A stretch of 64,000 nt of DNA from Anaeramoeba ignava (Eukaryota; Metamonada; Anaeramoebidae). The stretch's first letter is position 1. Each line of letters begins with the position of its first letter. The position numbers were made by a program, and so were the translations under genes. Below are positions 34,875 through 47,501 of the stretch, piece after piece. The stretch spans positions 1 through 64,000 of the forward strand of contig JAPDFW010000112.1 of assembly GCA_028826165.1 (NCBI GenBank). The letters are read 5' to 3'. The notes below the pieces were generated by a model that worked only from the letters and a program-made list of their open reading frames with translations, had not been told where the DNA came from and ran no database searches.

Positions 34875-36240
34875 TTTGTTTTTGTGTTTTTGTTTTTTGT
34901 TTTTGTTTTTGTGTTTTTGTTTTTAAAAAGGAAAAATGAAAAAAAAAATTTAACAAAAAAAAATAAAAAGTGGATTTTGAAAATAAATAAAAATATAAAA
35001 AATAAGAATAAATTTAAATTAATAATTAATTTAATTTTCTTTTTAATTTATTATTTTAAATTAATTTATTAATAAATTATTATTTTTTTTATTAATTTTT
35101 TTTATTAAAAAAAAAGGAAAATTATTTTAATTTAATTTTTAATTTAATTTTTTTTTTAAAATTATTAATAATAAATTTAAATTTTAAAAACAAATTTCCA
35201 AATTAATATTAATTCAATTTAATTCAAAAAAAAAGATAAAATTTTAATTTCAAAAATCAATTTTCAAAATATTTTTAAATAATAAAATATTTAAATCTAA
35301 AACAATAAATTATTATTTTAATAATAAAATTAAATATTAAATTATATTTTTAAATTGATTTTAAATTAAATATTAAATTAAATCTGTTCTCAAAATATTT
35401 TTTTAAATATTTAAAAAAAATAAAAATTTAAAACATTAAATTATTATTTTAATAATAAAATTAAATATTAAATTATATTTTTAAATTAATTTATAAATTA
35501 AATATTAAATTAAATCTATTCTCATTTTTATATTTATATGTTAAATATTTAAATAATAAAATATTTAAATCTAAAACATTAAATTATTATTTTAATAATG
35601 AAATTAAATATTAAATTATATTTTTAAATTGATTTCTAAATTAAATATTAAATTAAATCTATTCTTATTTTATATTTTTATGTTAAATATTTAAATAATA
35701 AAATATTTTTAAAACATTAAAATTTATTATTTTAATAATAAAATTAAATATTAAATTATATTTTTAAATTAATTTATAAATTAAATATTAAATTAAATTT
35801 TTATATTTATATGTTAAATATTTAAATTAAAATATTTTAAATTAAAAAATATATTTTTATTTTTAATAATAAAATTAAATATTAAATTATATTTTTAAAT
35901 TAATTTATAAATTAAAATAAATTAAATCTATTCTTATTTTTATATTTATATGTTAAAATATTTAAATAATAAAATATTTAAAATCTAAAACATTAAATTA
36001 TTATTTTAATAATAAAATTAAATATTAAATTATATTTTTAAATTAATTTATAAATTAAATATTAAATTAAATCTATTCTCATTTTTTATATTTATATGTT
36101 AAATATTTAAATAATAAAATATTTAAATCTAAAACATTAAATTATTATTTTAATAATAAAATTAAATATTAAATTATATTTTTAAATTAATTTATAAATT
36201 AAATATTAAATTAAATCTATTCTTATTTTCTTTATTGATT
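34875..36240. repeat. Upstream spacer and tandem repeat of about 145 bp units
   Basis: 34875-35250 is AT-rich spacer with (GTTTTT)n runs near the BTB start and AAAAAGTGGA at 34967-34976. From about 35260 to 36235 there are six to seven diverged copies of a unit with the order AAAACATTAAATTATTATTT, then AAATATTAAATTATATTTTT, then AAATCTATTCTTATTTTTAT. No gene is seen. The array abuts the 3' end of the minus-strand RCC1-BTB copy. Confidence 0.7.
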
Positions 36241-38071
36241 TTAATTATTAAATTTGTTAATTAATAAATCAAATAAATTTGGATTTGTTTGATTTAATTG
36301 AAAATAATCAATTCCAAATTTAATTTCATCAATTATTTCTTTTGTAATTTGAATTCCATCTTTAATTTGATTTGAATAAATCCAATATTCAAATATTTGA
36401 AATGATTTATTACTTAATTCACTATAATCTGTAACTTTATTAGATTTATCTTCAGTTACAGATAAAAACATTCCTCGATATAATTCACTTCTCATTATTA
36501 ATATTAATTTAGGAAATTTATATTGTTTTTCTTTTCTTTCAATAACAAAATCTTTTTCGTTTTCATTTTCATTTAAATAAATTCTTTTCATTGTTTCTTC
36601 TATTTTTTCATTTGAATTTATAATTTCTTTAATTTCAGAATATAATTTTGGATTTATTTTGGAATTGTTTGAATAAATCATTTCAAATATTTGATTTGAT
36701 TCTTTAATTGATTTTTTTGAAATAATTTCTTGAAGTTTTTCAATTTGATTTTCATTTTGATTTAATCTATATTTCAATATTAATTTATGAGCTTCGATTA
36801 CTTCTCCATTTTCGGTTTTAAATGAAATATCACAAAATTCTTTTCTTCTAAATAATTTTATCAAATCTTCTTCAATATTGGAAAAAGAAGGAGGAGAATA
36901 ATAAAGAAATGATTTTCGAAATCCAGAATAAATATGATAATTGGAAATATCTTCATTAAATCTTAATTTAGGAAGTTCAATTTGAATTGGAATATATTGA
37001 TACAAATATCTATTTCCATTTCCTAATTGACTAAAATTATTACTTCCAAATCCTATTAATTTTGAATTGGAAGTTAAAATCAAATTATGAAGATTTCCAA
37101 CAGAAAAATCAAGAATATAATCATCATTTTCAAATAAAGATGATTTGATTTCAGTAAACTCTCTTATATTTTCATTTTTGCCAAGTCCATTATATTTATA
37201 ATTTCCACATGAATAAAGTTTTCTTTTTGTATTTTGATTTTCATCTTCATCTTCAATCAACATTATGGAATGAGCATATCCACATTGAATATCAATTATT
37301 TTGCCTTTTGGAATATTTTGGATTTTGGTTAATTTTTGGATTTTAAAAATTAATGATTCTTTTGTTGATTCTCCTAATCCAAGTTGACCATAATAATTAT
37401 CCCCGCATCCAAATAATTCTTGATTTGAATTTAAAAGAAAAACATGATGTGAAGAACTTCCTGAAAATATTTTAGAAACATTTTTCATCATTAAAATTGG
37501 TTTTTCTGTTTCTTTAAATGCTTCAGAATCAAAACCAAGTTGACCATATTGATTTGAACCAATTCCGTAAACATTTTGATTTGAAGTTAATAAGTAAATT
37601 GAATTGTGTCCAGAAACAATATCTTGAATTATTCTATCATTTTTATCTTCAATTAATGATGAAATATTGATAAATTCTTTTGGATTATTTGGATTTATAT
37701 CTTCTCCTTTGGCAAATACATTTCCTTCTATTCTTAAAATAGCTTCATTTTGATGTCCAACAGTTACTTTTTGAATATTTTCAATTTGGATTTTTTGAAG
37801 ATATGATTTTGGATTATTTTGTCTTAAATATTCTATTGCTTTTCCATTTTTAAAAAGGAAAATTGTTGAAAAATAACTTGAAACGATTTGTTTAATTTGT
37901 TTTTCATTTTCATTTTCATTTTCATTTTCATTTTCATTTTCATTTTCATTTTCATTTTCATTTTCATTTTCATTTCTCAAATTTAAATTGAATTGGTTTT
38001 GTTATTATATTTGGTTTATTTTTTAAAAGGGTTGGTGATTGATTTGAACCAAAAAATAAACAATCATTCAT
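36241..38071 (-). CDS. RCC1-repeat / BTB protein, left copy of an inverted pair
   Basis: An ATG at 38071 starts MNDCLFFGSNQSPTLLKNKP and reads in one frame to about 37978. There GAGAAATGAAAATG replaces the GAAAATGAAAATG of the right copy and shifts the frame by one. The remaining 579 codons are open. RCC1 blades are visible as VYGIGSNQYGQLGFDSE, ELFGCGDNYYGQLGLGE, KLYSCGNYKYNGLGKNE and KLIGFGSNNFSQLGNGN. A BTB region follows (EFCDISFKTENGEVIEAHKL … MRSELYRGMFLSV … FQIFEYWIYSNQI) with a helical insert. RCC1-BTB proteins are probable cullin-3 adaptors or exchange-factor-like propellers; the role here is unknown. Confidence 0.85.
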
Positions 38072-38213
38072 TTTTAAAAAGAAAAAAATGAAAAAAATGA
38101 AAAAAATGAAATTTTAATTTTAATTTTAATTTTAATTTTAATTTTTAATTTTTTTTTTAATTTTAATTTTTAATTTTTATTTTAATTTTAATTTTAATTT
38201 TAATTTTAATTTT

Positions 38214-38299
<86 letters not shown>

Positions 38300-38338
38300 C
38301 CAATCAATCAAACCAACCACCATCAATCAATCAACCAC

Positions 38339-38371
<33 letters not shown>

Positions 38372-38966
38372 CAATCCAATCAATCACCATCACCACCAAC
38401 CAACCAACCAACCACCAATACAATTACCACCAACCACCACCAATCAACCAACCACCAACCACCACCAAATCAATACCAATCCACCAATCAACCAATTAAA
38501 CCAATTACCAATCACCACCACCAATTCAATCAATCAATTAATCACCAAAATTACCAATTCCAATCAATTTCCAATCCAATCAATCAATTGATCAACCACC
38601 AATCAAAATTAACCAATCAATCAATTACCATCAATCAATCAGTAATCAATCAATCAAAATCACCACAAAAATACCAAAATCACCACCAAAATTAAAAAAT
38701 CAACCAAAAATCAATCAAAATCAATCAATCAATCAAAAATCAATCAATCAAAATTTAAATCAAAATCAAATTAAAAATCAAAATTAAAATTAAAATCAAA
38801 ATTAAAATTAAAATTAAAAATAAAAATTAAAATTAAAATCAAAATTAAAATTAAAATTAAAATTAAAATTAAAATCAAAATTAAAATTAAAATTAAAACT
38901 AAAATTAAAATCAAAATCAAAATCCAAAAATCATTTTTCATTTTTTTCATTTTTTTCTTTTCAAAA
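38072..38966. repeat. Repeat-filled centre of the inverted RCC1-BTB pair, (CAAT)n
   Basis: 895 bp between two diverging start codons. The outer 40 bp on each side are mirror images of each other (AAAAAGAAAAAAATGAAAAA on the left, TTTTTTCATTTTTTTCTTTT on the right). The centre is TTTTAA repeat, then (CAAT)n from about 38215 to 38310 decaying into CAAC/CCAC/CAAT mixtures, then AAAATT/AAAATC repeat. It is the only C-rich stretch in the window. No gene is seen. Confidence 0.85.
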
Positions 38967-40886
38967 ATGAATGAAATTATATTTTTTGGTTCAAATCAAT
39001 CACCAACCCTTTTAAAAAATAAACCAAATATAATAACAAAACCAATTCAATTTAAATTTGAAAATGAAAATGAAAATGAAAATGAAAATGATAATGAAAA
39101 ACAAATTAAACAAATTTCAACAGGAAATTTTTCAACAATTTTCCTTTTTAAAAATGGAAAAGCAATAGAATATTTAACTGAAAATGATTCAAAACCAAAT
39201 CCTAAAAAAATTCAAATTGAAGAAAATATTCAAAAATTAGCTATTGGATATTATAATCAAGCTATTTTAACAATAGAAGGAAATGTATTTGCCAAAGGAA
39301 AAGATATTAATCCAAAAATTCAAATCAATTTATCAATATCTCATCATTAGTTGAAGATAAAAATGATAGAATAATTCAAGATATTGTTTCTGGTTCTAGT
39401 TCAATTTATTTATTAACTTCAAATCAAAATGCTTACGAAATTGGCGATAATTCTGATGGTCAACTTGGTTTTGATTCTGAAACATTTAAAAACAGAAAAA
39501 CCAATTTTAATGATGAAAAATGTTTCTAAAATATTTTCAGGAAGTTCTTCACATCATGTTTTTCTTTTAAATTCAAATCAAGAATTATTTGGATGCGGGG
39601 ATAATTATTATGGTCAACTTGGATTAGGAGAATCAACAAAAGAATCATTAATTTTTAAAATCCAAAAATTAACCAAAATCCAAAATATTCCAAAAGGCAA
39701 AATAATTGATATTCAATGTGGAGATGCTCATTCCATAATGTTGATTGAAGATGAAGATGAAAATCAAAATCCAAAAAGAAAACTTTATTCATGTGGATAT
39801 TATCAAAATAATGGACTTGACAAAAATGAAAATATAAGAGAGTTTACTGAAATCAAATCATCCTTATTTGAAAATGATTATATTCTTGATTTTTCTGTTG
39901 GAAGATACCATAATTTGATTTTCACATCCAATTCAAAATTAATAGGATTTGGATTAAATGATTTTAGTCAATTAGGAACTGGAGATACAAATGATCAACC
40001 AATTCCAATTCAAATTGAACTTCCTAAATTAAGATTTAATGAAGATATTTCCAATTATCATATTTATTCTGGAACTTGGAGTTCATTTCTTTATTATTCC
40101 CCTCCTTCTTTTTCCAATCTTGAAGAAGATTTGATAAAATTATTTGGAAGAAAAGAATTTTGTAATATTTCATTTAAAACCGAAAATGGAGAAATAATTG
40201 AAGCTCATAAATTAATATTGAAATATAGATTAAATCAAAATCAAAATCAAATTGAAAAACTTCAAGAAATTATTTCAAAAAAATCAATTAAAGAATCAAA
40301 TCAAATATTTGAAATGATTTATTCAAACAATTCCAAAATAAATCCAAAATTATATTCTGAAATTAAAGAAATTATAAATTTAAATGAAAAAATTGAAGAA
40401 ACAATTAAAAGAATTTATTTAAATGAAAATGAAAAAGATTTTATAATTGAAAGAAAAGAAAAACAATATAAATTTCCAAAATTAATATTAATAATGAGAA
40501 GTGAATTATATCGAGGAATGTTTTTATCTGTAACAGAAGATAAATCTAATAAAGTTACAGATTATAGTGAATTAAGTAATAAATCATTTCAAATATTTGA
40601 ATATTGGATTTATTCAAATCAAATTAAAAATGAAATTCAAATTACACAAGAAATGATTGATGAACTTCAAATTGGAATTGATTATTTTCAATTAAATCAA
40701 ACAAATCCAAATTTATTTGATTTATTAATTAACAAATTTAATAATCAAAATTCAAATACAAATCAAGAAAAGAAAAGAACAAGAGAATTTATAAATCAAT
40801 TAAATCAAACAAATCAAAATTTATTGAATTTATTAATTAACAAATTTAATAATCAAAATCAAAATCAAAATCAAAATTCAAATTGA
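38967..40886 (+). CDS. RCC1-repeat / BTB protein, right copy of an inverted pair, two frame breaks
   Basis: ATG 38967 opens MNEIIFFGSNQSPTLLKNKP and 127 codons to a stop at 39350, just after FAKGKDINPK. There sequence present in the left copy (NPNNPKEFINISS) is partly deleted. The sense resumes as DKNDRIIQDIVSGSSSIYLL and shifts again at AAAAACAGAAAAACC near 39490. From there 465 codons run to 40886, nearly identical to the left copy through RCC1 blades and BTB. The C terminus is extended by a second LNQTNQNLLNLLINKFNN unit and NQNQ. Changed blade residues (NAYEIGDNSDGQLG for NVYGIGSNQYGQLG) suggest relaxed selection. Confidence 0.75.
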
Positions 40887-40969
40887 ACAATTTTAGAAAT
40901 GTTGTCTTGATATTTATTTTCAAAAACTATTTTTTTTTTGGAAAACAAATCAAAAAATTCTTTTAAAAA

Positions 40970-41120
40970 TTAAAAATAATCTGAAGAGACAAACCACTCA
41001 TTTTCTGAATAATTTTTCTTTTTTTCAAATTCTGGTAAAGTTCCATCATCAATTTCAATACTACTCATTTCTAAAAAAAAATAATAAATGAATAAATAAA
41101 TAAATAAATAAATAAATGAA

Positions 41121-41183
<63 letters not shown>

Positions 41184-42934
41184 ATGAATAAATGAATAAA
41201 TACCAATTTCATCTTGTTTTTGTTTTCTAATAGGTATTTTCGGTCCTAACATCATTAAACCAGAAACTATTAAAAGACAACCAGCTATCCAAAAACCTAA
41301 TCTATAATTTGCATCAAAAATACTTCCACCAACAATAGGACCAATAGTTCTACTTAAGGCGGATAAACTCTGAGCAAGTCCCATAATTGTTCCTATTTTT
41401 AAATTTCAATTTCCAATAAATGATTGTGATTTTGATTTTGGTTTTTAAATTCAAAAATACCTCTATCAGTCCTTTTTGTTGTAAAAGAAATTAAAGACAT
41501 AATGCAAGGTAAACGAAAAGCAGAAGAAATTGAAACCAGAAACATCATAAGAATATCTTTTTTCACAGTTGTAGCTTCAGGAACAATAAAAATCATAGCA
41601 CCTCCAAAAGGAACCATAATATAAACCATAGTTTGTAAATGAATTTTTTTAGTCAAAGTACCAATAGCACCTCCTTGAATCACTAAAAGAACAATTCCCA
41701 TCATCATATAAATGTATCCAATATTTGATTCAGTCAACCCAAATCTCAATTTTGCACAAAGCATTGGATAAATAATCAAAACGCCAGTAAATCCAAGATT
41801 AGAAAGAAATAGAGACAATTGGAAACGAACAAGAAAAGGTCTTTTGATTAATAATACAAGAGCTTTGAATGTTGTTAATCCTTCAACAGGAACATCTTCA
41901 GCAATTGCAACAATTTGTTTGAATTTCAGTGATTTTTTAACAACATAAGTTTCTTTTAAAAAAAATATTGCAAAAACAAATCCAATAAAAGTCAAAATGG
42001 CGCTTATATAACAAGCTCCTTTTAATTGCCATTTACTCACTGATGAACCTATTGTTGGTCCTATTGCTAATGCAAATCCAAATATTCCTCCAAAAAATCC
42101 TAAGTATTTTGCTCTATATTGAATAGGAACAACATCTGTAATCATTGCATTTGTTAAGGAAATGAATCCTCCAAAAAATCCAGTTAATCCTCTAAATAGA
42201 ATTAATTGAAGCAATGTTTTACTGAATGAAGTCACAAATAATCCAATCATTAATCCAAATAAACAAATCAATAGTAATTTCTTTCTTCCAAATGATTTAT
42301 CACTTAAAACTCCAAGAAAAAGACTTGATATAAATTGTGTTCCTGAATAAGCTGCTTCAATAACTCCAACTTTGAGTGCATTTGCTTGGAAATGTTCATA
42401 AGCATAAAATGGAATAATTGGAATTAAAATTGAAAAAGCAACAATTGCTATGAATAAACAGAAATAAATTGTTAAAACTGCAATTTTATCAACTTTTTCT
42501 ACTCCTTTTTCTTCATTATCATCATTTGAATCATCTTTTTTTGGATTTTTTTCTGGATTTTCTTTTGAATCTTCTTTTGGATTTTCTTTTGAATTTTCTT
42601 TTGAATTTTCATTTAAATTTTCTTTTGAATTTTCATTTAAATTTTCTTTTGAATTTTGAGTTTGAATTTGAATTTTCTTTTCATCTTGATTTGAAGTCCC
42701 ATTTGATTTTCCAGCTAAATTTTGATTTTGAATTTGAAATGGATTTTGTGATGTTGATGATTTATTATAATTGGAAACTGAACTTGTGATATTCATTATT
42801 GGAACTCTTGAATTTTGTTCCCTTCTTAGGTTTTGGAGATTAATACTTGTGTTGTTATTACTTTTATAATTTTCTTCAATAACAACTGAATTAATTTCTA
42901 TTTCTTCTTCTGTATCTATTTTTGGATTACTCAT
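40970..42934 (-). CDS. MFS transporter paralog b
   Basis: Exons 42934-41461, 41392-41204 and 41070-40970 encode 587 residues with the same three-exon, phase-1 structure as paralog a. The N-terminal tag is KIDTEEEIEINSVVIEENYK, followed by an N/Q/E/K-rich region of about 130 residues. Motif A is GVLSDKSFGRKK and the LKETYVVKK loop is shared. Exon 2 holds TMs 11-12 and exon 3 the LPEFEKKKNYSENEWFVSSDYF tail. Intron 1 is minimal (68 bp), so this is the compact reference for the family. Intron 2 (41071-41203) is a pure AAAT repeat. Confidence 0.93.
41071..41203 (-). repeat. Intron 2 of MFS paralog b, (AAAT)n
   Basis: 133 bp of AAATA tetranucleotide repeat with occasional AATG, starting GTATTTATTC and ending TTTTTTTTTAG on the coding strand. 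It gives a false LFIYLFIYLFIY frame if read through. Confidence 0.85.
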
Positions 42935-43725
42935 TAATTTAAAACTATTCTTTTAAAATTTTAAAATGAAATGAAATCAAAAAGGAAAAGAAAAAATAAT
43001 CTTTTTCGAATTTTTGTTTTTTTTCTCTTAAAAATTTAAAATTTGCCACGTTTATTTTAAACAAAAAAATTTTTTTTTTTCATTCTTTTTTCGTTTTTTT
43101 TTTTTTAACTAAAAAATATAAAAGAATAAAAATAACAACTGGCAATTTTGATCAAAAGAAATTTAACAATAAAAAAATTTTAATTTAATTTTTTTTTTGA
43201 TGAATGATAAAAACAATAAAAAAAAAAAAAATTAAAAATTAACCCCTTTTTTTGATTTGTTTTATTTATTTAATTTTTAACTTCAAGTTTTAATTGAAAT
43301 CAAATAATATTTTTTTTTTCAAATTAATTTTCAATTTTAAACAAAAGATTCGTGTTATTTTTTCTTATTAATTTCTTATTAAATTTTTGAATAAATTTTT
43401 GAATAATTTTTTAATTAAATTTTTTAATAAATTATTAATTAAATTTTTTAATAAATTATTGATTAAATTATTGATTAAATTTTTAATTAAATTTTTTATT
43501 AAATTATTTATTAAATTATTGATTAAATTATTGATTAAATTATTGATTAAATTATTGATTAAATTTTTGATTAAATTATTGATTAAATTTTTCTTTTTTT
43601 CCTTTTTTAAAAACAACAAAATTTTCTCAATAGATTTATTTTTTACTTTTCCTTTTATTTTCTTTTTTTTAAAAAACAATTTTTCAATACAAAAAAAAAA
43701 AGTGAAAAAAATCATTTCAAAAAAT
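42935..43725. other. Spacer between MFS paralogs c and b, with TTAAATTATTGA repeat
   Basis: 791 bp. GCCACGTTTA at 43045-43054 lies about 115 bp upstream of the paralog b start. 43380-43590 is a TTAAATTATTGATTAAATTT-type repeat downstream of paralog c. Reading through the repeat gives INNLINNLINN frames that I do not regard as genes. The rest is homopolymer-rich AT sequence. Confidence 0.55.
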
Positions 43726-45390
43726 TTAAAAATCATCAGAAGATTCGAACCATTTATTTTCTGAATAATTTTTCTTTTTTTCAAATTCTGGTAAAGTTTC
43801 TTGTTCAATTATAATATTATCCAATTCTAAATTAATTAAAAATAAAATAAAATTAGATTTAATTTAAATTTTTAAATTTAAAATAAAATATAAATAAATA
43901 CCAATTTCATCTTGTTTTTTTCTAAATGGGATTTTCGATCCAATCATCATTATTCCAGCTAATATCAAAAGACCACCAGCAATCCAAAAACCTAATTTAT
44001 AATTTGCATCAAAAATACTTCCACCAACAATAGGACCAATAGTTCTACTTAAAGCCATTGAACTTTGAGCAAGTCCCATAATTGTTCCTATTTTTAATTA
44101 TAAAAATTATTTCATTTTGAATTTTAATTATCCAAAAATAAAAAAGTGGAATATTCCAATTTCAATTCAATTATTTTGATTTCAAAAAATACCTTTATCA
44201 GTTGTTTTTGTTGTGAAAGAAATTAAAGCCATAATGCAAGGTTGTCTAAAAGCAGATGAAACCGAAATAAAAAACATAACAATAATATCAGTAGTTTTAG
44301 TTGTAGCTTCAGGAAGAATAAAAAGCATAATTCCTCCAAATGGAACCATAACATAAACTAGTGTTTGTAAATGGATTTTTTTAGATAAAGCACGTATAGA
44401 TCCTCCTTGAATTATTAATAACATAAATCCAGTCATCATATAAATATATCCAATATTTGATTCATTCAATCCATTATTTAACTTGGCAACAAGAAGTGGA
44501 TAAGTAATCAAGAGTGAAACATATCCAGTTCTTGCAAAGAAAAAAGCAATTTGGAAACGAACAAGAAAAGGTCTTTTCAAAAGTAATCCAATAGCTTTGA
44601 ATGTTGTTAATCCTTCAACAGGAATTTCTTCAGCAATTGCAATAATTTGTTTAAATTTCATTTTCTTTTTAACAACATAAGTTTCTTTTAAAAATATTAA
44701 AGCAAAAATAAATCCCATAAGCGTCAAAATAGAACTTGCATAACAAGCTCCTTTTAATTCCCATTTACTTAATGCTGATCCTATTGTTGGTCCTATTGCT
44801 ATCCCAAATCCAACAACAGCTCCAGAAAGTCCTAAATATTTTGCTCTATATTGAATAGGAACTATATCTGTAATCATTGCATTTGCTAATGAATTTAATC
44901 CTCCAAAAAATCCAGTTAATCCTCTAAATAAAATTAATTGAAGTAATGTTTGACTAAATGAAGTAACAAATAATCCAATCATTAATCCAAATAAACAAAA
45001 TACTAATAATTTCTTTCTTCCAAATGATTTATCACTTAAAACTCCAAGAAAAAGATTTGATATAAATTGTGTTCCTGAATAAGCTGCTTCAATTATTCCA
45101 ATTTGTAATGCAGTTGCTCCAAATTTTTTAAGTGCATAAAATGGAATAATTGGAACTAAAATTGAAAAAGCAACAATTGATAAAAATAAACAGAAATAAA
45201 TTGTATAAACTGATGCTTTATCAAGTTCATCTTCTTCTTTTTTCTTTTTTGATTTTTCATTTTCATTTTCATTTTCATTTTGATTTTCATTTTCATTTTC
45301 ATTTATGTTCGTTTTCTTTTTCTTTTTTTCTTCAATTACAACTGAATTAATTTCTATTTCTTCTTCTGTATCTATTTTTGAATTATTCAT
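43726..45390 (-). CDS. MFS transporter paralog c
   Basis: Exons 45390-44193, 44087-43902 and 43826-43726 encode 494 residues. The start tag is KIDTEEEIEINSVVIEEKKK. The tail before TM1 is only about 60 residues, with a NENENE run, so this copy lacks the long insert of a, b and e. It has motif A GVLSDKSFGRKK and shares FKAIGLLLKRPFLVRFQ with d and e. Intron 1 (105 bp) carries one AAAAAGTGGAATATTCCA palindrome and intron 2 is 75 bp. The tail ends NKWFESSDDF. Helices and loops are intact, so it should be functional. Confidence 0.93.
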
Positions 45391-45538
45391 TAATTTAAAA
45401 CTATTTTTAAATTTTTATATTTTATCTTTAAAAGAAAAAAAAAAGAAAAAGAAGAAGAAAAATGAAATTTTTCATTTTCTATTTATTATTTATTTTTGAA
45501 TAAAAAAAAATAGAAAAAATATATGATTTTCTTTTAAA

Positions 45539-47358
45539 TTAAAAATCATCAGAAGATTCAAGCCATTCATTTATTGAATGTGGTTTTTTTGGTAATTCAG
45601 GTAAATTTCCTTCTTCTATTTTAATATCATTCATTTCTAATTAAATATAAATATAAATATAAATCAATTAAATATAAATCAATTAAATATAAATCAATTA
45701 AATATAAATCAATTAAATACCAAATTCTTTTATTATTTTCATAAATGAAATTTTGCTTCCACACATCATTAATCCTGCAAATATTAAACATATTCCTGAT
45801 ATCCAAAAAACTAATCTATAATTTACATCAAAAAGAGCACCTCCTGCAATAGGTCCAATTAATCTACTTAATGAACCTAAACTCTGAGCAAGTCCCATAA
45901 TTGTTCCTATTTTTATATTTTATATTTTATTTTTTTTAAAAAAGTGGAATATTCCATTTTTGTTTTTTTGAATTGATTTTTGAAAATATTTTGGAATTAT
46001 TTTTGAAATTATTTTTGAATTATTTTTGAAATTATTTTTGAATTATTTTTGAATTATTTTTGAATTATTTTTGAATTATCTTTTTGATTTGATTTGATTT
46101 GATTTGATTTGATTTGATTTGATTTGATTTGATTTGATTTGATTTGATTTCAAAAAATACCTTTATCAGTTTTTTTTGTTGTAAAAGAAATTAAAGCCAT
46201 TAAACATGGATACATAAAAGCAGAACCAAGTGAAATAAAAAACATAACAATAATATCAGTAGTTTTAGTTGTAGCTTCAGGAAGAATAATTATCATAATT
46301 CCTGAAAATGGAACCATAACATAAATCATAGTTTGTAAATGGAATTTTTTAGATAAAATACCCATAGCTGCTCCTTGAATTATTAATAATATAAGTCCAT
46401 TCATCATATAAATATATCCAATATTTGATTCATCCAATCCAATTTTCAATTTGGAAACAAGAAGTGGATAAGTAATAATAAGAGCAGTGAATCCAGTAAT
46501 TGAAATAAAAAAAGATAATTGGAAACGAACAAGAAAAGGTCTTTTCAAAAGTAATCCAATAGCTTTGAATGTTGTTAATCCTTCAACAGGAATTTCTTCA
46601 GCAATTGCAATAATTTGTTTAAATTTCATTTTCTTTTTAACAACATAAGTTTCTTTCAAAAATATTAAAGAAAAAACAAATCCAATTAATGCTAAAATAG
46701 AACTTGCATAAGAAACTCCTTTTAATTCCCATTTACTTAATGCTGATCCTATTGTTGGTCCTATTACAAAAGCAATTCCAAAAACAGCTCCAAAAAGTCC
46801 TAAATATCTTGCTCTATATTGAATAGGAACAATATCTGTAATCATTGCATTTGTTATTGAAATGAATCCTCCAAAAAATCCAGTAAATCCTCTAAATAAA
46901 ATTAATTGAGTTAATGTTTGACTAAATGAAGTAACAAATAATCCTATGGCTAATCCAAATAAACTAATCACTAATAATTTCTTTCTTCCAAATGATTTAT
47001 CACTTAAAACTCCAAGAAAAATGCTTGATATAAATTGTGTTCCTGAATAAGCTGCTTCAATAATTCCAACTTGTAATGCATTTGCTCCAAATTTTTTGAG
47101 TGCATAAAATGGAATAATTGGAACTAGAATTGAAAAAGCAACAACTGATAAAAATAAACAGAAATAAATTGTATAAACTGATGCTTTATCAATTCTATCT
47201 TCTTCTTTTTTCTTTTTTGATTTTTCATTTTCATTTTCATTTTCATTTTGATTTTCATTTTCATTTTCATTTATGTTCGTTTTCTTTTTCTTTTTTTCTT
47301 CAATAATAACTGAATCAATTTCTATTTCTTCTTCTGTATCTATTTTTGGATAATTCAT
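45539..47358 (-). CDS. MFS transporter paralog d
   Basis: Exons 47358-46161, 45906-45721 and 45636-45539 encode 493 residues, with the same structure as paralog c and nearly the same N-terminal tail. The first 70 codons of c and d differ at only a few positions, so they are recent duplicates. Exon 2 differs from a-c: GPIAGGALFDVNYRLVFWIS and FMKIIKEFG instead of RKKQDEIG. The C-terminal exon (LPELPKKPHSINEWLESSDDF) is identical to that of e. Intron 1 (254 bp) has one AAAAAGTGGAATATTCCA palindrome followed by TTTTTGAATTA and TTTGA pentamers. Confidence 0.93.
45907..46160 (-). repeat. Intron 1 of MFS paralog d, single palindrome plus (GATTT)n
   Basis: 254 bp. The plus strand reads AAAAAAGTGGAATATTCCAT at 45940-45959, then ATTTTTGAATT repeats, then about thirteen GATTT pentamers at 46084-46149. 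It is intermediate in size between paralogs c and e. Confidence 0.85.
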
Positions 47359-47501
47359 TAATCGAAAAAATAATTTTTAAAAAAAGAAAAAATAAAAATA
47401 AAAAAAAATTTTTTTTTATTTTTGAAAGAAAAAAAAATAATCAAAAAAAAAAGAGAAGAAGGAAGAAAGAAAAAGGAAAAAATATATGATTTTCTTTTAA
47501 A

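Noticed and set aside
43368-43808. Minus-strand frame with INNLINNLINN and a plus-strand FNKLLIKF frame
   Set aside because: Both come from the TTAAATTATTGA repeat; the minus frame also overlaps the MFS paralog c terminal exon in the wrong frame.
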